A DNA stretch of 19,964 nt. It comes from Hydnum rufescens UP504. Its lineage: Eukaryota; Basidiomycota; Agaricomycetes; Cantharellales; Hydnaceae. Positions 9,843-18,984 of this stretch are shown one piece after another; the first letter of the stretch is position 1, and each line of letters begins with the position of its first letter. Both the position numbers and the translations under genes were made by a program. The notes under the pieces are model-generated. The model made no database searches. It was not told the DNA's origin and saw only the letters and a list, made by a program, of their open reading frames with translations. The stretch covers positions 1-19,964 of the forward strand of contig MU129381.1 of NCBI GenBank assembly GCA_014904985.1, given 5' to 3'.

Positions 9843-10030
9843 ATCGAGCCCATGGATCCGATCAATCATGGAGCATCCTGTCGGTAAACGCATTTCGTGT
9901 AGTCCCCACTTCACGCCAACTAGCTGTACATGGAAGATCGAGCCCATCGATCCGATCAATCGTGGAGCATCCTGTCAGTAAACGCATTTCGTGTAGTCCC
10001 CACTTCACGCCAACTAGCTGTACATAGAAG
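9843..10030. repeat. 94-bp tandem duplication
   Basis: Two adjacent 94-bp units (9843-9936 and 9937-10030) begin ATCGAGCCCAT and end in TACAT, G or A, GAAG. They differ at only a handful of positions. The left arm keeps one and a part unit at about 8837-8960; units 3 and 4 have a single unit. The duplication therefore arose in the ancestor of units 1 and 2. Confidence 0.9.
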
Positions 10031-11041
10031 ACCCCATGATGGTGGACATTGAAAAGCACCTCTGGAAATGAATCTCCCAATTGCAGATACTGTAGTAGGC
10101 AGGTTCTAACGAGCCTTTGAAGCACAGCAGTGTTACGGCCTTGAGCCCATTTCACAGGTCACACGGGCTCGCGGGCTTCAGACTCCCTCATTTCCATCTC
10201 TACTCTGCTACTGGGCTTACGTAAAGTCACGCGGGTGGAGTAAGGGATCGGATTAGAGTCAGCACATTCCGGTTGGCCATTGTACTATCAATTTCACTGG
10301 CAATCCGCAGATTACAATCCGTATTCAACCCACCAATCAAGAATATTCACAGGAAGGCCACTTTATTCAATCCTTATCAGATCCATGGCAAAGTTAATCC
10401 CGTAAGGCCAGCGAAAACATTCACCGGTCATTGAAAAGATTCATACGAGAACACCAGCTTCTGTCAAGGGTCCAAGGCTCATTGAATATCCAAATATATT
10501 GGATACAATGGGGATTCCGCAGTAACAAAACCTTTCCCAGCCCTTTGACAAAACTTGTGGCCAACCAACTCAATCAAATCTTGCTTACCTTTCGTTATAA
10601 CAAATATTTTCTACTCTGAACGCCCCAATGAAAACTGGTGTTGCAATACCGACATACTCTGTCCTAGACTCCTAGTGTCGATACTCCCAACATCGTGAAT
10701 TTGTGGCCTCGGGGTATTTGTATCACGAGGTCAATACCCCCAAGGTACTGTAACACCCACCTTCCGCATTGGTCCAATCCCCATTTACCTCACTTCAGTT
10801 TTTCCTACTAAGAAGGTCGAGAAGCTGCTAAGAATACTAGTTGTCTACATGGTAATTTTCAACCGAACATGTGCCGCTCAGCGGTGAAGCTGTGGCTACT
10901 GGAATATATTGAAAACTATCAGATGTGTGCCCACGGCGGTCTAGGGACTCCACCCCCGAGGTGCCTCAACATCTGATACTGCCAAAATTGTGTCTCCTGA
11001 GGTGTATAGATCACTGAACCGGTCCCCCCCTCCCATCTTAC

Positions 11042-11048
11042 TATAAAA
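11042..11048 (+). promoter_or_regulatory. TATA box of lectin B
   Basis: TATAAAA lies 50 nt upstream of the ATG at 11098, inside a block conserved with lectins A and C. Confidence 0.75.
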
Positions 11049-11097
11049 CCCCCTAGGGCTCATCTCTATCTACAGTGAACCCACTCCTACACACGCA

Positions 11098-11786
11098 ATG
11101 GCGCAGCTCTTACCCCCCACTAAGATCTACTTCATCATCAATCGAGTTCTCTCGCCCTCCGGTGTAAAGCTTGCGGCTCAGTACAATGGTCTCGACAACA
11201 AGTTGACCTTGGAATCCTTCGACGAGGCCAATGATAACCAGCGTGTAAGCAGTAGCCTACACCATGCTATTGGTCTGATGTATCTTACATATGCATCATT
11301 TCATTGTAGTGGGTGCTGGACCAATCGCTTGAGAAGTACACGACTATAGTTCCCCTCCCTGCCCAAGACGAGCAAGCAGCTCCGCATGACTTGCATTACG
11401 GCTTCGTTCTCGCGGAGGTTTCGGCGAAGCCTCATTTCTGGGTATTCAAGGATGGCGATGGTATTGGTCCCCTCATCTGGCCACCCCCCCTTCCCCAGGA
11501 TATCCGGTAAGCTTTCCTTAGCACTCTCAGCATCCGAACAGAGCTAAGCCTTCCGTTTCCTTAAAATTTAAGTATTGAAGAGCTTGGCAAGCCCCGGCCT
11601 GATGGACCGGAGACAGAGCCGGTACCGGGCCGAATTTGGGGTGCTGAGAAAGCGGTCCCCGGTGACGAGGCAAGTTTCGCCGGGTTGTTCGTGTCTCCTA
11701 TGCTGAGAACCTCCCTACGCAGGTCACTCTTGAACATGACCACCACAGCTTCGTGCAGAGATGGATTTTGGAGCCCACCTACCTGA
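11098..11786 (+). CDS. Ricin-B-type lectin B, C-terminus frameshifted
   Basis: This is a carbohydrate-binding beta-trefoil protein, probably cytosolic because no signal peptide is visible. Three exons join without a stop: 11098-11244, 11310-11506 and 11573-11786, giving about 185 residues. Introns of 65 and 66 nt have donors GTAAGC and acceptors TAG and AAG. KIYFIINRV (residues 9-17) and the QRW motif (residues 48-50) are typical of the first trefoil repeat. RIWGAEKAVPGDEASFAGLF is the third-repeat region. One base is missing near 11708 relative to lectin C, so the last 25 or so residues are read in another frame, the terminal QRWI motif is lost, and the protein stops at TGA 11784-11786 instead of the ancestral TAA 11792-11794. 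It may be a pseudogene or a variant with an unfinished trefoil. Confidence 0.65.
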
Positions 11787-11794
11787 AGAAATAA

Positions 11795-12580
11795 GGGTAT
11801 GCATGTGCGGTAGTAAACTGCGTCCTTTCTCGAAATTTCGTCAATGTACCAATATGAAAGTTACAAATGTGTTGTTGTTGTCACCCCTCAAGAAAGCAGC
11901 ATTTGATGACGTACCTACTCGGATCGACAGCAACCTACAGAAATATGGATTTAAGTATTGGCGGAGTAAGTCCGCAGCCGAGTATGATCGGCCCCAGTTT
12001 CGGAGGTACCAACCGAGTTCCGGAGGTACCGACGGAGCGTCGGAGGCACCGACAGAGCGTCGGAGGCAGCAGCTGACTCGGACGTCAGCCGACAATGCGG
12101 CACCTTATCAGCATTTCCAGTTATCCCTGCATTGTCCTCAGCGATCTATCGCCCACAAACCCTTATATTTACGGTACATACACGGTGTAAATACCCTGCG
12201 GGTTTGTACCCACCGACCATACCTTTCTACATTAAGTCGAACAAAATACCACAGTTCCCCAAGCCCCCTGATAGCTATAGTAGCGGAAGCATCGTGCCCG
12301 CGCCTTCGGATCTCCCCGATTCACCAGACCGAGTTTACGAGGTCTGCTTAGTAGTTACTAACGAGGTTAGTGCACAATTTTGCTCTGCAAGGCGATTGCC
12401 GTTCTATGGGTAACGTGACTACAGCAATCTGGTATCACAACTTTCACAAGAGGACACAGAGAGACCGGTCGACTATGGATAAGTTCGCAACATTCTGCAG
12501 CCAGGACCCTTACGTACGGAATCTTTATTCCCATGGAGTCCACTGGCAACAACCCTGAGATGAGTCGAAAATAACTTTGG
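11795..12580. other. Spacer between lectin B and transporter T3
   Basis: Counterpart of 6633-7570. It holds the longer form of the minisatellite segment and the micro-inverted segment (about 12365-12575). A run at about 12280-12370 has no match in the other units. A 196-codon open frame starting at 11761 overlaps the lectin 3' end and runs through the minisatellite; it is not conserved in other units, so I do not call it a gene. Confidence 0.45.
11994..12065. repeat. 20-bp minisatellite, about 4 units
   Basis: Units run from CCAGTTTCGGAGGTACCAAC through GTTCCGGAGGTACCGAC to AGCGTCGGAGGCACCGAC. The array has one unit more than the left-arm copy at 7296-7360, so the two arms have diverged in array length. 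Confidence 0.75.
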
Positions 12581-12585
12581 GTAAC

Positions 12586-13460
12586 CTGGCATGAAAGACC
12601 CCTTCGCGCCCTCTCGTGGTACGTATCCAGTCACTCCTTCGGAGTTGTTTGGAACCATTACATACTATCACGTTGCGTGAGCATTTTAATGACCTGAGAC
12701 CATCGCAGCGCGCCCTTGTCTGAAAACATTTTATCCCCCCAGATGATTCCCGTGTAAGATCTCCAGTCGATTCGGACCATTCCCTTTCCATCGATGCAGA
12801 AACAAATCGGTGTTCAATGCAACGACAGTGCCATTATTCTTCCTCTTCGTCCTACTCTCTATTGCAGTGGTCCTTCTGTTGCTCACGAATGTATTCCGTC
12901 TAGTTCACATAACACTAGAGTCGGTCCTAGAGACACTGAAAGCCTCCCGCCACTCATTAGCATCAACGTGTTTGGATTAAAGTATAGTCTTTGTCTATTC
13001 GATTCTGAAGCGATCATATGGCCCTAGTTTTGCGCTAAAATATGTCGGTGTATCCTTTTACCAGGCAGCCTGTGGCTTGCTCCCCCTTCCCTGTCGGCTT
13101 CTCCTCCATGCTTCGCACGTGTCCTTCACTCCGGATCTTCTTCTCCTGTGGTCCTGTTACCATCGGTTTCTTCATTGGTGTACTCATTGACTCACCATTT
13201 TCGAGCTATTTCCATAAGCCGGACACTAAATCGAGGTCACTTATCGGTGTCATATTTGGACTTGTCTCCAGCATTTCCATAGTGCCGCACGCCGTAGTCT
13301 TTCTCGATGCGGTGGGCCGGAGTACTTTCCAGCTCCCATCGAACCCGAACCTCGTAAGCGCTCTTGCCATGTTGCCCGTAGTGTTCCAAGGCGCTAAGCA
13401 GAGTTAACATTATTAATAATAGGCAGATCTGGACCCAGCCAGAGGCTGGAGATTGTGCTG
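12586..13460 (+). pseudogene. TPT transporter T3, N-terminal half only
   Basis: On the plus strand, exon 1 remnants (about 12586-12690, FGTITYY) are followed by the second exon at about 12799 (VPLFFLFVLLSIAVVLLLL, ISINVFGLK), an intron GTATAG to CTAG, ALKYVGVSFYQ-like remnants, GPVTIGFFIGVL, SLIGVIFGLVSSISIV and NLVSALAMLPVV. The NKW tryptophan codon is TCG (12807-12809), the start codon equivalent is CTG, and about 10 nt are lost just after the intron. The gene is cut at 13460, where the sequence switches to the opposite strand of transporter T2. It cannot encode a whole transporter. Confidence 0.75.
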
Positions 13461-15204
13461 GCTGGTGTGTTGTCAAACCACCACTGTGCAACGATGATCA
13501 CTTCGTTCTGTATCCGCATGTAGGAGATCAATCTCACCAGAGTGATCGTAATTGAGGATATGCGTCCGCTACGAGAAAGAAGTAATAAATAACGATGTGT
13601 ATCAAGGAACATAAGGCGGCATCCAATGTGCATACACGTGGCGATGACATCACCAAATACCGCGACACTCAGGAGGGTGTGTAGGACACCTCGAACGGCC
13701 GTCGACACCTTGATAGGAGGGAGTTCTCATTCAAGATGTGAGAAATGTTTCGAATATCCAGGACTAGCAGCGTGATCTTAACAGTCAAGGGGCCCACAAA
13801 TGAGAAATCCTAGAAATCCCTAGAAGGATAAAGTCTATTGATTGATGGGGGCTCCTACTCTCACGTGGGAATGAAGGGGAACGCACAGTGATAACGGATA
13901 CCCAAAGGAACGTAGCCAATGCGCTGAACCCCTTGTCAGAGCCTGGAACGCCGGCACCGAACAATACATCCACGATCCCCAGAAACTCACCTGCAAGGAA
14001 GACTAGGACCCCCGCGAACTCCATCAGCTTTTTGAGGCGTGATTCATGGATTCCGAGGTTTTGCTGAAACGTATGCCCACTTCACGGATTTGGGCCAAAA
14101 ACGTGGTGAACCCAGGTTCTTGCGCTCACGGACTCCGGCCCTCGGGGAGTGGGACCTATATCCACTGTCCAGCACCCAGCATATTAGGTTTGGATGGCAG
14201 AGTGGTCCGATTGCAGGTCCCAGTTCCACTGATTCCCAGCGCAATTTTTAGCCTCTGTCTGCGTCCAGATCCGCCTAATGTCAATAATGTTAACTCTGCT
14301 CAGTGCCATGGAGCACTACGGGCAACATGACCAGAGCGCTTACGAGGTTCAAGCACCATGCGAGCTGGAGTGCTCTTGCACACTGCATCAAGAGATCGTT
14401 TGATGACCACGTCATACAGCACCGTAGAAACGCTGGAGACAAATACAAATACGACACCGATAAGTCTTTAGTGCCGGGAAGTGGTGGAGAGTCCAGCCTA
14501 CGGAAATAGGCTTGAGGAGTCAATGAGTACACCTATAAAGAAACCAATGGTAACAAGTCCACAAGAGAGGAGGATCCGGAGAGAAGGATGTGTAAGAAGC
14601 ATGAGGGAAGAGAAGCCAGCAGTGAATGGGAAGAGCAGGCCACGGGCGACTTGGTAAAAGGATGCGTCAACATATTTCAGCGTAAGGTTATTAAAACTAG
14701 GCCGCATGATCTGGTTAGAGTCGAATAGGCAAAGACTACACGCAGATACATACTTTAATCCCAACACATTGATGCTAATGAGCGGCGCGAGCGCCTTTAG
14801 TGTGCCCACGTCCAACACCAGTGTTACATGAATGAGACCGAATGCATGTGTGAGCAGCAGAAGTGCCACTGCGATAGAGAGTTGAACGAAGAGGAAAAAT
14901 AATGGCACTGTCGTTGCATTCAGCACCTATTTGTTTCTGCATCGATGTCAAATGATGAAAAGGTAATGGCCCGAATCAACTGTGGGGCTCACGCAAGAAT
15001 CATCTAGAGACATAAAATATTTCAGGAAAGAGTGCCCTGCGACAGTCAGGGTCATTAAATGCTCACCGCTATTGCTGCAACGAGATAAAATGTAACAGTT
15101 CCAAACTGATGATTTCTTGAGCCTTCCAAACAAATTGGAAAGAGGAGTGGCGGGATACGTGCAACGAGAAGGCGTGAAGCAGGTCTTTCATTTTGAGGGG
15201 CCAT
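13461..15204 (-). pseudogene. TPT / nucleotide-sugar transporter T2 (nearly complete)
   Basis: Exon 1 (15204-15067) starts at the only intact ATG with an open frame and ends in FGTVTFYLVAAIAV, the first membrane segment, with donor GTGAGC. The second exon (about 14936-14754) gives VLNATTVPLFFLF, LSIAVALLLL and APLISINVLGL. A 57-nt intron (14753-14697, GTATGT to CTAG) follows, then NNLTLKYVDASFYQVARGLL and CGLVTIGFFIG. A later part shows DVVIKRSLDAV and NLVSALVMLPVV in different frames. The C-terminal half (14024-13463) has GVLVFLAGEFLG, FLWVSVIT and AVRGVLHTLLSVAVFG. Against function: the NKW codon is TAG (14929-14927), unless that TAG is itself a new acceptor; frameshifts near 14400; the tail is cut at 13461. 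Family identity is firm, functionality doubtful. Confidence 0.75.
14927..14929 (-). other. Trp-to-stop in the NKW motif of T2
   Basis: In the series AAC AAA xxx GTG, T1 has TGG, T3 has TCG and T2 has TAG. TGG is the expected codon in this motif, so T2 has a nonsense change. The alternative is that AAATAG now serves as a splice acceptor, removing NK. Confidence 0.6.
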
Positions 15205-16083
15205 GTTACCCAAAGTTGCCTTCGAACTGACAGTCGGTAATTACAAGGGGAGCTATTCTCGTCAAAATATTGTCTGGCTTGCACAACGAAGCACCATGAT
15301 ATGGAGTCACATATGGCTCCAACGGCGAAAAACTTGGATACATACGAGAGAAGGAGCGTCGTTGATAGGTTCGTGCACAGCTCGCGCACTTCAATTTTTG
15401 GAGGGTCAATGCCGTTCAATAATGTATCGCAATAACGGCCAAGCAGATATCTCCGGTATCATCATCGGAAGAGGCCACAGAGAGACCCGTCGACTAGGGA
15501 TAAGTTCATAACATTCTGTAACCAAGACACTTATCTCTGGAATTTCATTTCCATGAACCATGGACTCCACCAACAAAGAGCCCTGAGGAATAATTAAACT
15601 TGCTGTTATTTCGCTCTTCATCTGCTCAGTCCGCGACATCACGGGACCATCTAATTTGCCTAGAGCCCAAGAAAATAAGGTACCTAGAGATGTGGAGTCT
15701 TGACGAAGGCGTTGCTTCAACTCCACGTGCTCGAAGCACTCCCAGTGGTCGGTAATTTACTCACTTTCGTGAATCCTTGGCCCCTGGTAGTTTCATGGAG
15801 CTCGTGTTCTAGGTTTTACTATACCTAGCGGGCACTTGGGGAATGGGGGTATTTTGTTCAACTCAAATTAGTATTTCCTTAGGTCGCCCTATCTATTAAT
15901 TGCCTAATTGTCGATCCCAATGCGGGTGAGCAGGTGCTCATGTCATCTAGTGCTGGTTTCTCGGGTTCCAAGGTAAGACCAAACAACAACAACATCATTC
16001 AATTCGTAACATTGACACTGGTACACTGATTCTTGATTGAAATTTCGAGAAGCGATGAGGTTCACTGCTGCACATGCACGCCC
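15205..16083. other. Spacer between lectin C and transporter T2
   Basis: It spans from the lectin C stop codon to the T2 start codon, with both genes on the minus strand, so the T2 promoter must lie here. No gene is supported; minus-strand open frames at 15069-15419 and 15406-15726 overlap exon 1 in another frame or are not kept in unit 0. A three-triplet CAA run sits at 15984-15992. Confidence 0.5.
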
Positions 16084-16775
16084 TTACTCCAGCAAAATAC
16101 GCTCAAAAATCCATCTCTGCGCGAAGCTGTGGTGGTCGTGTTTAAGAGTGACCTGCGTGGGCAGGGTCCTCAGCAGAAGAAACATGAATAAGTCTGCGAA
16201 ACTTGCCTCGTCACCGGGCACCGCTTTTTCAGCACCCCAGAGTCGGCGGTGGTCGTCCGGGAGTCGGTGGTCAGGCTGGGGCCTGCCAAGCTCTTCGATA
16301 CTTAAAGTTTAAGGAAATGGAATGCTTAAGTTCGTTCTATTCAAGTGCTGAGGACGCAAAGGAGAGCATACCGGATGTTCTCGGGAAGGGGGAGAGGGAG
16401 AGGGAGAGGGCCGACACCCTCACCCTTGAGTACCCAGAAATAAGGCGTGGCCTCAACCTCTGTGACAACGAAGTCACGATGGAAATTACCCGGAGCTGCT
16501 TGCTCGTTTCGGGCAGCCAAGGGAACTATAGTGGTGTACTTCTCAGGCGATTGGTCTAGCACCCACTATGACGAAATGACAAATATGTAAGGTATACCGG
16601 ACAGAGTAGCGTAGGGTGGAATACTGCTTACACGCTGCTTCTCATTGGCCTCATCGAAGGGTTCCAAGGTCACCTTGTTGTCGGGACCATTGTACTGAGC
16701 CGCGAGCTTTACACCGGAGGGCGAGAGAACTCGGTTGATGATGAAGTAGAAATTACGGGAGACGATCTGTGCCAT
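16084..16775 (-). CDS. Ricin-B-type beta-trefoil lectin C (intact)
   Basis: This is a sugar-binding protein of the fungal ricin-B-like lectin family; no signal peptide or membrane segment is seen, so it is likely cytosolic, as usual for the family. Three exons (16775-16632, 16565-16372, 16300-16084) are open, giving 184 residues. Introns of 66 and 71 nt have donors GTAAGC and GTATGC and acceptors TAG and AAG; all positions match lectins A and B. NFYFIINRVLSPSGVKLA opens repeat 1; QRW at residues 47-49 and QRW at 174-176 (QRWIFERI) are QxW motifs. LWGAEKAVPGDEASFADLF resembles the third-repeat strand. At 184 residues it is longer than the usual 140-150, partly through a Pro-Leu run encoded by a GGGAGA repeat and a His/Asp-rich insertion in exon 3. 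It is the only copy without a break. Confidence 0.75.
16391..16410. repeat. GGGAGA microrepeat in lectin C exon 2
   Basis: About three GGGAGA units code for a PLPLPLPLP run on the minus strand just before intron 2. Lectins A and B have a different proline-rich sequence here (WPPPLPQDIR), so this loop varies between copies while staying in frame. Confidence 0.8.
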
Positions 16776-16818
16776 TGTAAGAGTGGGGTCACTGTAGATC
16801 GGGATGAGCCCTAGGGGG

Positions 16819-16825
16819 TTTTATA
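16819..16825 (-). promoter_or_regulatory. TATA box of lectin C
   Basis: TATAAAA on the minus strand, 44 nt before the ATG, in the same conserved context as lectins A and B. The element is damaged in unit 0. Confidence 0.75.
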
Positions 16826-16844
16826 GTAAGATGGAGGGTGGGGT

Positions 16845-18680
16845 GGACTGGTCCGGTGATGTAGGTGGCTCAGGAGATACAATTTGGCCGTGTTGGATGT
16901 TGAGGAACCTCGGGGGCGGAGTCACTTGACCGCCGTGAACCCACATCTGGTAGTTTTTGGTATATTCAAGTAGCCGCAGATTCACGACTCAGCGACCCAC
17001 GTTCGGTTCAAAATTACCCTGTAGACAGCTAGTATTCTTAGCAGCTTCTCGACCCGGCTAGTGGGAAAAATTGAAGTGAGGCAAATGGATATTGGACTAA
17101 TGCGGAAGGTGAGTATTAAAATAGCTTGGGGGTATTGACCTCGTGACACAAATGCCCCGAGGTCACGAATTCGGGATCTTAGGAGTAGTGCCACTAGACC
17201 GAGTCTATCGGTGTGGCTCGCCAGTGTTCATTGGGGCAACCACAATAGAAAAACTTGACGAAAGCTGAGCAAAACTTAATTGAATTGGTGGGCCACAAGT
17301 TTCTTCAGAGGGCTAGAAAAGGCTTTGTTACAGCAGAATCCCGATTGGAAGAGGTTATGTATCCAATATATTTGGATATTTGATGAGCAGTAAACCGTGG
17401 ACAGAAGAAGCTGGTGCTCTTGCGTGAATCCTCTCGATGATCGCTGCTCCTCCGTGAATATTTTCGTTGGCCTTAAAGGATTAATTTTTACGGATCTGAT
17501 AAGAATTGAAGTCCTCACTGAAACTGGCCTTCCTTTGGATATTTTGCATGGGTGGTTGCATACAAATTGCTCAGAGTTGTGGATTGAAATTCCCATAATG
17601 GCCAGCGTGAATCTGCGAACTGAAATCTGATACCTTAAGCCCGCGCAACTTTATGTAAGTCTCAGGTGGCAGAGCAGAGATGACAATGTGTGTGTGTGAA
17701 GCCCGTGAGCCCCTGTGACGCTCAAGGTCGTAACACGGAAGTACTACAGAGGCTGGTAAAAACATGCTTACTATAATACATCCGATTGGGGGGATTCGGT
17801 CCCAGAGGTGCTTTTCAATGTCCACAGCCATAAGGTCTGCCATGTACAGCTAGTTGCCGTGAAGTGGAGACTGCACGAAATGCGGTTCAAGAGTACTCCG
17901 CAACTGATGGGATCGATGGACTCGATTTGGAGAACGGGGATCTCCGATATTCACGCGACGCCAGTCAAAGTCTACGTGAGGTTTGCACTCAATTATGGCT
18001 TCGCAGGCCTAGAACATGCTGCAGAATCTTCTTTAATGGCGTGCCTTGGTACTACCACATCGAGGTCCCCGAAAAATCGTCATACCCTGATGAGTACAGG
18101 CACGTTTGTCCTGTTGTGGCTCCCCGATGTCCACCCTCCATACTGCCCTGTGAATATGTGGCTAACGAGTGCTGGCCACAGGAGTGTGATCTCCCGAATA
18201 GATTCCGTTCCAAGGAATATGGTGAGTGTGGATTTCCATATCGAAGAGAATCCCAAAACTGGTGCCATCAATCTGGTGTTACACTTGCTGTTGCACCGAT
18301 TTTGCGCAGTCTCCACTTTACTGAACGTAGCTTTAAATGGGTTCAATGCTATACCTGTATCCATAGTGGAGGATTGCATCCCTGAGTTGGGATAAATCCA
18401 GGCTCTGACTGGCTGAGATTCTGAAATGAGCCATTGTTCACATTTGGTGAGGGCGAGCTTCATGATGCATTCAAATAGTGAATTCTCGTGTATCATTCCG
18501 TATTTGGGGTAGATACATCGGGGGGCTGATGTCGTCACCGCCGTAAGCCACAAAACAAGAAAAATAATCTGACCCATTAGAAGGGACGTTATACATCCAG
18601 CCACTGATGCAGATCACATAATGTGTATTACGTTCGCGCAGTTTATGCAACTTTGTATCGTGGGCTATGGTAATTGCCAA
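16845..18680 (-). other. Block X, unit 3: unidentified coding-like block
   Basis: This block lies upstream of lectin C. On the minus strand, frames show SGWMYNVPSNGSDYFSCFVA and GGDDISPPMYLPQIRNDTRE (near 18610-18490), FECIMKLALTK and IYPNSGMQ (18470-18370), EEQRSSRGFTQEHQLLL (near 17450), SRGQYPQ and RVEKLLRIL (near 17150-17040), and finally YQMWVHGGQVTPPP (near 16960-16915). Several pieces recur in four units, and a plausible intron donor follows RILxVYR, so a spliced gene on this strand is possible. However, two plus-strand frames of 173 and 195 codons also run through 17808-18395. No family is recognised, and the coding strand is not proven. Confidence 0.4.
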
Positions 18681-18984
18681 AATCTGCGTCTTCTGCTACA
18701 ACACATACCATGAAGTTACAGCTATCGTAGCTGTTGCATCAATCCTGGGGGATGCCCACTCCACTAGATTATCAATAATTTGTGTCCTCTACTCTCCTAT
18801 TTCAGTTTTATTATATTATTATACATTCATTATATACTAGCTCGCCCATGCACTTTGGTGAAGGGCTCCATGGAGTTTTGGTGGGTATTTTATTCAGGTG
18901 GAATATGATGGCCGTGCAAAAAGAGCAGCAAATGCTGCTCTTTTTGAGCAAGTGGAGGTCAGCTGGAGGTTCATTTCCACGTTA
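18616..18984. other. Unique segment between units 3 and 4, no gene seen
   Basis: It is AT-rich around 18790-18840 and has no match elsewhere in the window. A 67-codon plus-strand frame (18782-18985) has no recognisable feature. It contains a 7-bp hairpin (18718-18734) and the stronger hairpin at 18917-18946, and ends where the unit 4 copy starts. Confidence 0.5.
18917..18946. repeat. Perfect 14-bp hairpin with 2-nt loop
   Basis: CAAAAAGAGCAGCA, an AA loop, and its exact reverse complement ending in TTTTTG. It is not part of any repeated unit and lies 39 nt left of the unit 4 boundary. Confidence 0.9.

Larger units (their letters stand above)
9160..10985 (+). pseudogene. Block X, unit 2 (full length, interrupted)
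   Basis: This is a complete block X in front of lectin B on the plus strand. Conserved pieces include YIGPPMYP near 9260, then REHQLL and NIQIYWIQWGFR around 10450-10520, then the KVEKLLRILVVY region near 10815-10850. Stops and frameshifts interrupt all frames, and the splice donor seen in unit 4 (AGGGTAAGT) is altered here. No function can be assigned. Confidence 0.4.
9644..13460. repeat. Right arm of large inverted repeat
   Basis: Reverse complement of 5746-9159. It starts at CGACATTGA, pairing with the left arm's last bases, and ends at GATTGTGCTG, which pairs with CAGCGCAATC at 5746. Its extra material relative to the left arm includes about 540 nt of block X (about 9975-10515), a longer minisatellite segment (about 11940-12235) and about 90 nt unique to it near 12280-12370. 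Confidence 0.9.

Noticed and set aside
11761..12351. 196-codon plus-strand open frame
   Set aside because: It overlaps the lectin 3' end, runs through the minisatellite and spacer, and has no counterpart in the other units; no domain is visible.
12525..12791. 88-codon minus-strand frame, also seen at 6395-6589 on the plus strand
   Set aside because: It is antisense to transporter exon 1 and intron 1. It recurs only because the two palindrome arms are nearly identical.
15069..15419. 116-codon minus-strand frame as a gene of its own
   Set aside because: It overlaps transporter exon 1 (15204-15067) in another frame. The exon frame gives the expected first membrane segment and a GTGAGC donor, and the longer frame is not kept in unit 0.
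16084..16775. Reading the lectins as complete ricin-like toxins
   Set aside because: Only a single beta-trefoil domain is present, with no catalytic A-chain, no secretion signal and no fused domain. Fungal single-domain ricin-B lectins are carbohydrate-binding proteins.
18917..18946. Bacterial-type intrinsic terminator
   Set aside because: The stem ends in a T run, but everything else (introns, TATA boxes, gene families) points to a eukaryotic nuclear genome.
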